DNA of 64,000 nucleotides from Prostheceraeus crozeri (taxonomy: Eukaryota > Platyhelminthes > Polycladida > Euryleptidae), in NCBI GenBank assembly GCA_907163375.1, contig CAJQUW010000898.1, positions 1-64,000 of the forward strand, given 5' to 3'. Under the pieces are notes generated by a model, which was given only the letters and a program-made list of their open reading frames with translations, ran no database searches and was not told where the DNA came from. Every line of letters begins with the position of its first letter. Position 1 is the stretch's first letter. The translations under genes and the position numbers were made by a program. Of this stretch, positions 46,992 to 58,275 are shown in pieces.

Positions 46992-47404
46992 ATTACCTAT
47001 CATGAGGAAAATATTGTCAAAATGACTTAAGGATTGTGGCCTATTCTGTGTGCCTCCGGCATGATGGATACTTCAAATCTGTCAAGTCGTGAACACAATT
47101 TAAATGTTGTCCTACTTTGTATATTTTTCAATATTCAATCAGCTGTAGACTTGTAAATAATGAATATATCTGAAAGCCCTTTCGTGACTTTTCATGAATT
47201 GACATGGTTAAGCCACATGTAAAGTTTGGACCCTCCAATTGTTATTTGTTTTAACGCTACGACCTAAAAGTGCTTCACCTGCCAAGCAGGGTCTCCTGGA
47301 CCTTTATACGGAATGCGTCAAGTTCTCCCTACGATTCGCGCTCCCTTGGAATATTGGTGTGTGAGTGTTGCTAGCTCTCCCACATGACAAATGATAAATG
47401 ATAC

Positions 47405-48019
47405 CAGTGGCGGCTCGTGACATTTGGTCCAGGTGGGGCATAAGCATGAAATTTTTACATAATCAAAAATCTAGTCTAAAAGGATCTTATTTTATAAATG
47501 AAAAGCAAAGAATATGTTAGCAACATGCTATACATGTGTAAGTCTATGTCACTGCATTTAGTTACACGGTTGAAGCAACATTTTGTCTATCATTCAGGCT
47601 GATTCATGGACTGATCACTGGTGCTAACCTCACATCACCTCACTCAGTAAAAAGGGAATCACAATGCATCGTCTTTGCATTGACGGTTAACCAATCAGAA
47701 GTTTTAGGGCTCCCTCTCGAGTGCCCATTCTGTGACGCATTCATCGCGTGTTAATTCTGTCTATTCGCTCAGATCGTGAAATGAACCACTCTCACGTCAT
47801 CTCAATCTCGATGCTTGGGCGCGCCCATCAGTCTTGAAAATGATTGATGGATTCTGCTAGCGTCACTGTCGCGCAAATGGAATAGATGTACATGAAGTAT
47901 AGTTGAAATTTATGATCAAGAAATGGAGTCTACTACTGATGTTGCTGGTTATTTAAGTTAGACAACATTTCAATAGGTGGGGCAGTGCCCCAACTGCCCA
48001 AATGAACGAGCCGCCACTG
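47405..48019. mobile_element. hAT MITE, 615 bp, perfect 8-bp target duplication
   Basis: CAGTGGCGGCTCGTG at the left and CGAGCCGCCACTG at the right are inverted terminal repeats. AATGATAC occurs exactly on both sides (47397-47404 and 48020-48027). The subterminal GGGGCAGTGCCCCAACTGCC is typical of this kind of element. No coding capacity. The perfect duplication suggests a fairly recent insertion. Confidence 0.92.
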
Positions 48020-48295
48020 AATGATACTGAACTATATTGACGTTTCTTCTATCGAACCTGTTTTCAGGTGAACGTTACTTGTGAGGAGTATGCTAAAATG
48101 AGACATTGCCGGCGTGACGAATTCCCGCTATATTGAAGCGGTTGATTTCGCAGATGACTTGGTCAACAGTTACGACGAAGACCGAATTGGCATGCATCTA
48201 GACAAAAGATTCAATACAAAGATTCCATCCCGGCGTTATATGTCTACCTGAAGATGCTTGTATTATATGATGTGTGCTCATTCTGACACCTGGCT

Positions 48296-48745
48296 GTGAG
48301 AAAGAAGATCCGATCAGTTGAATGTTTTTTGTGGAGATGTCACTATCAGGAATTGTGTGGACGTTTCCGAACAAAAAAGGAATGCCGTCGTGTCCAAACC
48401 ACATATACACGTGGTAGGCCAACAAAATTAGAAACCTGCAAACAGAAAAGGAGTAGGCCTAATCTACCGCATCTTTGCACTTATTTTTGGAATAAAGACG
48501 GCATAGATCCATTCAAAGTCCCTGCTCGGGGAAAAGCAACACAATCACCATCCATGAGTACATGCAATAACATCGGGTTAGGATGTTATGCGGACAAATC
48601 CCTCCGAGACCATAAAATCTGCAAGCCAAAAGACAGACGATTGTTCTATGCTAAAGGCTTTCATGAAATGGGAGTCTTGTTTGCAAATTGGGCCATCCTG
48701 ACGCGAGCAGATTACATGGATAACATTGCTATACCAACTTTTTGA
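48296..48745 (+). CDS. Unassigned 149-codon Cys-rich frame
   Basis: An open frame of 149 codons with about eleven cysteines and many basic residues; the C-terminal half reads GLGCYADKSLRDHKIC, then FHEMGVLFANWAILT. No signal peptide or domain is recognised. It begins just after the hAT MITE and lies between two inverted 18-base copies of CACCTGCCAAGCAGGGTC (47276 and 49550). It may be an old transposon remnant or chance. I give no function. Confidence 0.2.
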   Translation: MRKKIRSVECFLWRCHYQELCGRFRTKKECRRVQTTYTRGRPTKLETCKQKRSRPNLPHLCTYFWNKDGIDPFKVPARGKATQSPSMSTCNNIGLGCYADKSLRDHKICKPKDRRLFYAKGFHEMGVLFANWAILTRADYMDNIAIPTF

Positions 48746-49927
48746 AGCCGAAATACAGGCTAGACATTTGTAATCGGCGGCGAAACTTCTATATATGTAT
48801 AAACGAGTAATATGTCCTCAACGCCCCTTGAATGCGATCATGCACGCATTAGCCTGACCAATACAGAGTTCAGCAGAAGGCAAAGCGAATGCTCTTTGTC
48901 CACATTGTCTCAATTTGCCAGAGCCGTATCAATATCGTTCACATGCAATGCACGTAATGATTATAATTGAATTCAGCTTGCTCTTGACGATGAAATAGCC
49001 TCCAGATTTATGTCGACCTGCATGTGTAGACCAATGTTTGTTTGCAACTCTAGTCCATCATTCTGTCAGTTCACATTTAATGCGACTAGAGTGGTCTCAA
49101 TAAAGATTAAGATTTTGCTACACGTTTTTGTCTTAAGCAAATTAGGATCACATTCTAGAAGCAGAGTATAGGTACAATGTAGCATATATAGGTTCACATG
49201 CTAATACAATCATATGAACATAATATCAATCTATGCATTTTTATGTCATGTATTTTAAGCCTTCGGTACAAAAGATTTGTTGCATTCATAGAACGCGAAT
49301 TAATTGTCATCATCAAACTCATTTTTGGCCATTTAAGTGCTGATATGGATATGCTAAATTGAAATTATACATCCTCTCTCTAATAACTTGCAGATGGCAG
49401 ACCTAAACGGTAGCTCTAAACGGTAGCTCTAAACGCTTTTATCAAAATAAAGTTTCTAAGCATTGGTGTGCTTTGAACGTTATGATTATATGAAATTGAC
49501 TTGATTACTTTGCCTCAAAAAGTGAAAATACTACGTTGGAGCAATGGGGGACCCTGCTTGGCAGGTGGAGAAATTTTTTCTACATAGGGCATGATAGCCG
49601 TTAAAGAACTTTCCTTCTAACTAATGATGACATTTGAATTGCAATTTTCCTGAATCTATGATACAAATGCTGAACTCACTTTATGTTACTTGTAATATGA
49701 TATCTGTGCATTATATGCTCTCTAAGTATCACCTAATCCTGACCGCAATGTCGGCCTATTTCCATGGAATCATATTACAATGGTACTGTTTGCATGTTTG
49801 AAGTCGGACAGCAATGACTAACTGCGACAAGGACAAAAATCCATCAATCGCATTTCTATTAATGGGTCCGCATTATTGCTGTCCTCTCAAGCATGTTGTC
49901 TATCTGAAGATGGACTCCGGATGACGA

Positions 49928-50600
49928 CCGAAAAAATCGGTGCTTATGGGTTATCTCCCCCTCCACGTTTTCAAATTTGTCTGCAATCCATAGAAATTAG
50001 TCAATCATCACAAAACTTCAGAGACACGTATTTGAGTATATTTGCTACCCACATGCAGAATTTTTTGCAAATCGGACAAGAACTTTTTGCATTAGAGATG
50101 ATAATGTGAGGTGCAGCGATGTCAGCAGCTTGATCTGACTTCGCCTGACCTCTTCGTCTGAGCAGATAGCACTATAGGTCAACAAAGTCATGTCGCGACA
50201 GCTCTGGAAGTGACAATGAATGACCCAGACCACATCCTTTTCATTCATTCATTAATGTGCTTAACTTAAGAAAGGTGTGGTGGGGTAGTGGTCGTGGGAA
50301 GATTTCAAATAGCAATGGATGAGACAGAGACAGAAAGAGAACAATGTACACGCGAGTAACAATTATGCGTCGATCAGACAAAGTCAGATCATGCTGTTGA
50401 AATCGCTACACTTAACGATACCGTCTCTAATGCAAAAAGTACTTGTCCGATATACATAAATTTTTGTATGTAGGTAGAACATATGTCTAAGTACTCGTAT
50501 ATCTACCTGAAGTTTGGTAATCATTGATTCATTTCTGCTGATTCTAGACCAATTTGAAAACGTGTAGGGGAGATAACCCATAAGTACCAAAAATTGTACA
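49928..50600. mobile_element. Foldback element FB3 (inverted arms about 190 bp)
   Basis: GCTTATGGGTTATCTCCCC at the left is inverted at the right as GGGGAGATAACCCATAAG. The pairing continues through CACGTTTTCAAATT and AACTTTTTGCATTAGAGA near the spacer. The roughly 270-base spacer is unpaired and non-coding. The ends do not match FB1 or FB2, so this is a separate foldback. Confidence 0.75.
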
Positions 50601-51357
50601 TTATTCATAAATACGTTAAACATCAAAACAATCCTGATTCTTTCATCATAAATTCATTCAGTTCTAATTTCGTCAGAACTCTCAAAATCAGTTGCTTGGC
50701 TATATATTTCACGTAGGCCTATTATCAAATTAATGCGTATGTCTTACTGATAGGAAGAACAGGGATTCCAAGGGTTAGCATGGTCCACATTACCACGTTC
50801 AGAGACAAAAATGATGTGTTTGCGATTGAAGTAGTGGACTAGTTTCGTATTCCATCTTCTTCTGTTGAATGATGCAAAATCAGCACAGAAGCTAATGAAC
50901 ATTTCGAATTTATTGATAACTTCGTTTTTCACTTTTTCAGAATAATTGCCATGGTGGAGGCAAAATTTTACCCATCCCGGAGGCCAAAACCTAGTTTTCA
51001 TTTATTGAAAGTTTTTTAATGTCGGCATTTAATGCCTTTTTTCTGATCGTCGAATGCCAATAATACAACATAGTAACATCCTTGTAGCAGATGAACTCAC
51101 TATTTTGTTTAGTGTGAATGAATTGAATTTTGTTAAAGAGCATCTCGAAGATGACGATGTGGCAAAATCGTCGATCTCTTTGGCCTGAAGTTTTTCTTGG
51201 AAATATCAATTTCCTGTCATGTTTATCTAGGAGTCCATGTCAACGCTTCACATTACGGACTGACAGCCACATAGAAGTGAGACCGCAATTTTAGTGGGTA
51301 ATACCAGATTTATTATTCATTACAGAGCGCCATCCTGGTACATTCTATTACTACAGT

Positions 51358-51840
51358 GTTTTGACTACCGAGTTTCACTTTAGAAGACTTACTGCTACCT
51401 ACTTCAAATACATTTTATCACTGAAATTAACACATGCGTCATTTAAGTAAGTTTTTAAGTCAGATGATGTCAATGATCACGAAATAATTTCTAAAAAGTA
51501 ATCAGGTGCCTTCACAATAATAATTGATGTCTGAAATTGAAGTCATGGAAAACTAATCAACTAGCTCAACTTTGTGACATTGCAATTGCAAACAACGGAC
51601 CTGAATGACATCAGATTAAATATTCAGATGAGAATTGATTAAACATTGTATGCAATGATCAATGGCATTGATAAATATATTATATAATATTTATTGGATC
51701 AATTCTCAGCCTTAATTCTGTGAACTGGATATTTGGATATCCAGGCGTCATCAAGCGACAGAGTTTGCCCAGGTTCAAACTGTAAATCAAATTGACAACA
51801 TGTCAAAGGCAGTCACAATAATCGGCAAAATTGATTCACA
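51358..51840. repeat. Segment duplicated from upstream of the transporter (copy 2)
   Basis: It aligns with 43878-44350 throughout. The DNA to its left (51000-51350), where coding exon 1 would be expected, shows no transporter similarity in any frame. Either the exon was never copied or it has been lost. Confidence 0.72.
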
Positions 51841-52189
51841 TCAACCTGCATATGATTTTTTGAAAAATTACCTGAGCCAGAGAATCCTTTTACAAATCCC
51901 TCATGCATTTTGAATATAATATACAGTATAGCCCGAATTCGATCAACCATGAATATATTCAATTCATCTCTATTAAGTCACTTTTCATTTCTACACGTTA
52001 TGTCACAATGCATGTGTTGAAATCATTGAAAAATCACCAAAGCAAGGACTTCTCTCATCTTATAAAATAAAGTAATTATACCTACATTTAGTATAACAGG
52101 AAGGTATAAATAATATATTTGTCTGTTTCCGAAGCATAATAGGCACGGCGCTCTTCTTGCATGTGTCCTAGCTGCTGTTTATCTCACTT

Positions 52190-52848
52190 TCATTCTTCTT
52201 GTGCTGCGTGTTTAGCGAGAATGCAGAGTGTACATCGATGTTACCATGTTACCATGTTACCATCGATTCCACTCTCTCTTGGAATAAACATATTTCTGGA
52301 ATTTGTAAGAGCGCCTCATCTAAATTGTTTGCTTTGCGGCAGCTCAAACCATTTTTGTCAAAGAAAGATCTGTGTAACGTCTATTTCTCGTGCGTTAGAA
52401 GTTTGTTGGAATACTGCGCGCCATTATTTGCCAATTTATCAGAAACACAGGCCATCAAATTAGAGAGAATGCAAAACCGCTGACACAGATTAATTTGCTC
52501 CGACAATTGTGATTGCCCTTTTTTTGTTCCGCTAGCATATCGACGTTTAGTTCAGGGCTTCCGGTTATTTCAGAACATTTCTTTGGACGTATCTCACCCT
52601 TTACATGATCTTGTACCACCAAAACTTCCTGTGTCGAAACATTTTCGTATTCCATTATGTGAAGGTTCTTTGCGTCAAGATTGCTTTTTTGTTTACATGG
52701 CTAAGTTATTTAACAGTGGTTTTCGTTTGAGTTAATTTTGTTATCGTTGTAAAATGTTACTTGACTCATGACTTGTATTTTATGTTCAACCTCTCGATTT
52801 TTATTTGAGGTATTTGAAATAAACGTTATCTTATCTTATCTTATCTTA
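52190..52848 (+). pseudogene. 5'-truncated CR1/L2-like element: reverse-transcriptase C-terminus with TTATC tail
   Basis: The frame reads VTIDSTLSWNKHISGICKSA, LEYCAPLF, ETQAIKLERMQNR, then a TGA near 52480, then continues in frame as HRLICSDN ... SHPLHDLVPPKLP ... YMAKLFNS to TAA at 52736. This is the thumb and C-terminal part of a CR1-like reverse transcriptase. A short 3' UTR with AATAAA ends in about five TTATC units (52826-52848). Only one stop interrupts nearly 180 codons, so the copy is young. Three ATGTTACC units near its left end mark the truncation point or a local expansion. Confidence 0.82.
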
Positions 52849-52858
52849 CATGTGTAGA

Positions 52859-52945
52859 TTTTAAGTCTTGACCTTGATGAGACCAATGTTTCAACCAAGA
52901 TCTCCCGGATGCAGGTAGAACATTCTTCACAAGACCACAGTGCCG
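52859..52945 (-). repeat. tRNA-derived SINE family S, copy 3
   Basis: On the - strand, GCACTGTGGTCTTGTGAAGA and TGCATCCGGGAGATCTTGG align with the head of the 35857 copy. It directly follows the CR1-like tail, so one may have inserted beside the other. Confidence 0.65.
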
Positions 52946-54219
52946 GTCCGATATATGTCCGAGCAATGTTTCATTGAGAATGACACAGATCGAAGATTGA
53001 TTCGATCCTTTAAGATAAGGTTATAGCAAAAAGCCTTTGTCATGAACAAGTAGATCCTGAGCATGTCCAAGATAAGGTGGATAGAAGATTACTGACAATA
53101 CATTTAGGGTTCGGAATGGAGGAGCTCAGAGGTGACTGTCTCATATTCGGGCAGCTATTTTCCCATGTCTGCTGGAAAAGTGGTCCTGCATGTATAGATG
53201 CGTCCTCGGGACCTCCATGCGCGCTGCAGAGCCCTGTCAGCTCCGGTTTATAGGTTGATAGGTTCAGATGGTGGGAAGCTCGGGATTCCATTCCGTACTT
53301 CCAAAAGATATAGATGAAGAACTGCTTCTTTTTAAATTGCAGTGTAAACTATACCGCAAAGGATTATTGAGAACTCAATTTTAACGACATCAAAATAAAA
53401 TATTTATATCAACCCATTTCTGCAATTTAGCGTCCCTGTCAACTTTCGTAGTGAAAGATTTTAGATGAAGAGAGAGGAATAAATATTATAGAAGCGGCCA
53501 CCACTTTTCCCAACCAGCTTGTTGAAACTCCGACACTCGCGGAGACAGCAGCCATTCAGTTCATGCAAGTGCACACTTAAGTCATTGACTGGTACATCCT
53601 AGTGCGAAATGTTGCTTAGTTGTGACGCACGTCGCTTTTATTACTTCGTGCTTGAGTTTATTGCTGAGCCGAGATGAGTTTCATTATTAGCTGAAGTAGC
53701 TAGACAAATGGAATATTGATATTTATTCTAAAATTTCAAAGGTTCATGATATGACGTGAAAAGTGAAGTATTTTGACGCACCATCTATGGAAAATTGCAT
53801 CAAAGGATCTATGACGAAAATGACTGCTGTTTCAAATACTTTTCAACTTAAGCGAAGTTCAGTATTTTGAAAATATGCCCTTTAATGTGTGACACAGTGC
53901 ATACAGATAAGTTCACAGTGATGACTAGCTTCAAGGGATCGAAGGCAGGCGGTATGCCACACTACAGAAACCTTTCCTCAGAAATCTTTCGGATTTTCTT
54001 TCGGATTTTTAATGCACTTTACAAAATACAAATCGATTTGCTGAGGACCGCTTTCTATAGCTAGGACTAAAAATTGTTTAGGACTAAAAATTGTTTATTC
54101 TCGGCAATTCTTGTCGTCGCATTCACGAACGCTGTCTGAATCTGTGCTTAAATGTCTGTTTGGACGACTGAAAATCTAGAAGCAAGTAAGCCAATGGCGC
54201 TAAAGAAACCTTCCAGACA

Positions 54220-54570
54220 AACTTGTAATTTGAGTAATTGTGTATTGCGAACAGCAACATCTGTATGAAAGCCATGGTTGTGTATGAAGTTGCTTGCAGA
54301 GCAAGTCAAAACAACGACATCGGGAGTGCAGTCCGCTCTCTTCATACACGTATTACAGAAGATGCCAAAAATACAGACTCCACTTCATTCAAGCATCACC
54401 AAAGTTGCTACCATCCCCCAACTTAGTGCTTCCTTTTGATATCAAAATCATAGCGTCTGATGCCAATAGCATTCATTTACGGTTCAGAGATGATGCTATA
54501 CTCATAGAATCTATGAAACCAAGCCTCAACAACAAAGATGAGTGCACAGCATATCAGACACTATGGTGAT
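54220..54570 (+). pseudogene. Penelope-like element remnant 1: GIY-YIG endonuclease end
   Basis: VVYEVAC, DIGSAVRSLHTRITED and SFKHH occupy the positions of the GIY, YIG and R...EH motifs of Penelope-type endonucleases. After a frameshift, FDIKIIASDANSIHLRFRDD and LIESMKPSLNNKDE match the C-terminal EAxLI...P.LN.. pattern. In this family the domain follows a telomerase-like reverse transcriptase; that part is absent. YIG has decayed to DIG. Confidence 0.65.
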
Positions 54571-54936
54571 TTAGTACAGAAGACAAGTCTTCCTAGTCTC
54601 TTCCTAGAAATACTACTTTGTTTGAGAACATTACCTCTTACCCTCACGTTAATCGTGTGTAATGGTTACTCTTAAGCGCATATTAAAATCGAAAGTGTTG
54701 TTCACATTTTTTGGAGAAGGATGGGGATTTTCCTGCCTGGCAGAGACTGGAGAAAACCGTGTGAAGTGCGCATCAAGAAGATGGGAGGAGCCGAGTCGCA
54801 TGCATCCAACTAAAAGCGACATTTGATAAACTTTCATCGGAAATGATTGATAATTGATGCAGCAATGATCACTAAAATGTAGGTTCAGGTAAGCCTATAA
54901 CGATCCATGACTAGGCTTTATATACTTACCACCCGG

Positions 54937-54967
54937 AGTCGGAGTCCTATTGAAATAATAGGACTCC
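54937..54967. repeat. Short perfect hairpin
   Basis: GGAGTCCTATT and AATAGGACTCC flank a five-base loop. No T-tract or gene follows; it is probably a slip palindrome. Confidence 0.6.
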
Positions 54968-56039
54968 GCATCCCTCCTTGAAGCACAATAACTTGAAAAA
55001 TATCTACGTGAACTATCATATCGGCGAAAATTTGCAAAAATTTGTAAATTTTATACTTTCAATAAAACAGCTTGGCTCACTTCTAGATTTTCTTGCAAAA
55101 TATACTACTTAAAGAAAATTGTGTTTGGAAGACTGCTTGATTGTTCAAGTTGTTAAAGACAGAAGACGAGCGTGTCCTACATATATATGCATATACATAT
55201 GCCTTTCCGCAAATACTAGAACAAATTACTTAGTGAACAATATATTGTGTGACATAAATGAACAACAGTATCCTTCTGACACCTTTTACAATTTGGTTAG
55301 AGTGACTCACCAGTTACTTAGAATATGAAACACATATTTGGCTTGTGAACTTTCTATTGGTCTATATTTGTCCTAAGTCGCTCACTTTTCGTAATACAGA
55401 TCGCAATTCAATGTTTTATATAATTTTTTTTTGAAAATTTAGCGAATTAATCAATTTCCATCTGAAGTGTAGCCAAAATGTAAATAAAAAATATTCCACT
55501 TATCTGATTACCTTCTGATGATATTAAAAAGACTGAAGACGATTTGAAGATGCCTAAAGTTTTGATAAGAGTGGAAATAGACGCAAAATGCTATCTAACT
55601 GTGCCATGAATATTCATAGATTTAATACGCAACACTAGCAAACCATTGACATTTTGAAGACTGCATGCGATGTCTATGCTCCAGTAAATGATCATTTAAT
55701 GATTTGTGGACCTGTTTTACTGAAATACTGCACTCACATTGACAAGCCTTCGTTGAGATTAACATGCGAAATGTTTTCATTAATTAATTTGATGTTTCCA
55801 CATTTAGTTCGATTGAATCTGATGTTTTCTATAGACGTGATGTTCGTGTATTTCGTGATAAGGTATTCTTGCAATACCAGATTGTAAAATAAGTTACAAA
55901 TTAAGTATGGTCTGATTCATATGTGTAATATAAGAAAATATTTTCAGTTATGATTCGCAACAACGCATAAAATAAATGATGAATTTTCTCTAGCTCATTC
56001 TATATTTGTATTTAGGCCTACAGAGCGCCACATTCGTCG

Positions 56040-56495
56040 ATGTTCATTCTAATTCATGGTCAGGAACACGAGGCTGTTACCAATGGGAGCTCGCATTTGC
56101 GGTTAATGGCTGGTGCAAGAGATTTAATCAATCGAGCTTCGGTTAGTCTGCAGTCCACTGCTCCATGACTTTTGACCATAATATCAATGTCGAAGTGAGA
56201 GATGGAAATGTCATTGAACTGGTGCACTTTAATACCGTGTTCGTAAAGAGCATTTCTTTTGTTCTTATTGATCAAATCTCTTCTATCCTCATTATAGCGT
56301 TTGGTAAACGGCGGTTAGTTTGACCTATATGAAAATCATCACATAAATTACATTTCAGCTTATAAACTAAAAATCGGTCACCACAAGATTAGTTTTGTAG
56401 TAAAAGAGAGCAGAGATGACAAGAATTGTGTTTCTTATTATTACGATTTCTTTTATTAATAACTGTCTCTAAAGTGAGACCAGGTTTGCTAATGA
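56040..56495 (-). pseudogene. Penelope-like element remnant 2a (left arm of inverted pair)
   Basis: Read on the - strand: KPGLTLETVINKRNR, a Cys pair HNSCHLCSLLL, one stop, then RFLVYKLKCNLCDDFHIGQTNRRL (GIY-YIG core given in part). After a frameshift YNEHRRDLINKNKRNALYEH follows, then LTEARLIKSLAPAINRK. This is a whole Penelope-type C-terminus with both nuclease motifs recognisable. The frameshift after NRRLP is shared with the right arm. Confidence 0.75.
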
Positions 56496-56499
56496 ATTT

Positions 56500-56757
56500 T
56501 ATGTAGGTCAAACTAACCGCCGTTTACCAAACGCTATAATGAGCATAGAAGAGATTTGATCAATAAGAACAAAAGAAATGCCCTTTACGAACACGGTATT
56601 AAAGTGCACCAGTTCAGTGACATTTCCATCTCTCACTTCGACATTGATATCATGGACAAAAGTCATAGCGCAGTGGACTGCAGACTAACCGAAGCTCGAT
56701 TGATTAAATCTCTTGCACCAGCCATTAACCGCAAATACGAGCTCCCAAGTTTCTAAC
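56500..56757 (+). pseudogene. Penelope-like element remnant 2b (right arm of inverted pair)
   Basis: From FYVGQTNRRL onward this is nearly identical to the left arm (56315-56075 inverted), including the frameshift and the final AINRKYELP. It lacks the GIY half: similarity starts abruptly at about 56500. The two arms are head to head, about 190 bases apart. Confidence 0.75.
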
Positions 56758-57847
56758 TACGCAGTACTTGAACTCTGTTTCTTTGCTTCCATATTTAATG
56801 TGGGTCATCAAATACTGTTGTACAGAAGTCGTCTCATCCAAGTGTCAGTGGCACGTAGCGTTGGCATTTTATTCTATATGCTTATTTTAACTTACTATCG
56901 GTCAATAAATATAAAGGAGAGAAAGTGAATTTTTCACCATCACCATTAGATGTTCATTCTGTTTTTATTATAAATGCTCATCTCTATTACTATCGTCATG
57001 CTCATCCTACTTATTATAAGTAAATGATGAGTCATTCAACCCTAACTGTAAAAGCTGTCAGAAGAGTAATGCTGTTCATTCATGCAATGCTGTATGTACA
57101 TTGTCCGCGCTTTCATTTCCGGTAATAATTGAATAAGTTGTTTATTATCATAGCAAGACGTCATAATAAAATAAAAGAGAAACTGGCTCAGATAAACCCG
57201 TTAAAGGTGATTTTAAAAACAGGGATAGTTTAAGCCATTTTTTAACTCCTGCTTTTTTAATTATTTTTATTGTTGTCAGATTTATCTACATTAAGTCTTA
57301 CATATTGCGAAATATACAGCAATTTTTGCGACTTAAGGTTCTAACATTTGATTGCAAAACGTTCTACAGGATAAAATTCATTTACGACCGTTGCTCCATG
57401 AACTTATTAGACGATCTTATCAATTTTTGTCGGATGGACATACTTCTGTTGATTCGGTTTGACAGCAGTTAGACTGGTAATGCAACATGTTTTTGTTATC
57501 GTCAGGTGCAGTAAAGTACGATGGTACTTCCACGCACGCTTTAAGTGATTTGGAAAATGTTGTGTAAAGTAACATTAGTCCATCTGACATCATTGTCGCA
57601 ACAACTTCAAATGTCATTCATGCAAGTGATGTCAATGCATTTCGGCAAGTACAGGATGATTCACGGAAATAGCCGGATTTTGAATTGATTTCATTCTTTT
57701 ACTAGTGCATTAATCCCAGCCAAACCAACTCTCATTATTAGATGGAGAAATATCATTGATTAATCAATGAGCTTTTTTATTCACAACTCCACATAGGCTC
57801 CATGAACTCTCACGCACATACGGAGTATCTTCACATGGCCTTTTTTT

Positions 57848-58060
57848 AGAAAAATTCGCAAGGTATCCCTGTCCAAATTCGGTGTCCTTCGAATCACTGA
57901 TTGAATGAGGTCTTGCCTCATAAACCCTACTTTTAATTGCTCCTCAAAGAAAAAAATCACATGGACTTAGAATTTGACTTTTGGATGACCACGAACCGGA
58001 ATCTGATCCGCGGTCTATCCAATCACGAGGAAAGGTTTGATCGAGGAATGATCTTGTATC
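57848..58060 (-). pseudogene. Tc1/mariner-superfamily transposase C-terminal fragment
   Basis: The - strand frame reads SFLDQTFPRDWIDRG, KSQILSPCDFFL, a TGA, then GAIKSRVYEARPHSISD. This follows the pattern YLDxxFPxxWIGR...RSPDLTPLDFFLWG..K..VY known from transposases of this superfamily, with the third catalytic acid in SPxD. The TGA sits exactly where the family has Trp. The N-terminal catalytic part is not found nearby. Confidence 0.7.
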
Positions 58061-58275
58061 TACACTGTAAATCGCTCGATAATTGATGGATCTTATTACG
58101 ATATTCACCTCCAAATACTGAAGTCTGTCTAGGACTTCAGACTCTACGGATCTCCACAGAATTTAATACCTGCAATGGCGAAGATATTTTCTGGCTGCAA
58201 GCCAAATTTCATTGGAATAGGGCCTCCAGCTTGCACAGTATATTAGAGGTAATTGCGGAAATGTAACCATGCACA

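Noticed and set aside
50744-51001. 85-codon frame on the - strand
   Set aside because: No motif, splice support or repeat match; its length is within what AT-rich DNA gives by chance.
52853-52890. Second hammerhead (CTTGATGAGACC...GTTTC)
   Set aside because: No stem II or GAAA in the right place; the string falls within a SINE copy and the match is by chance.
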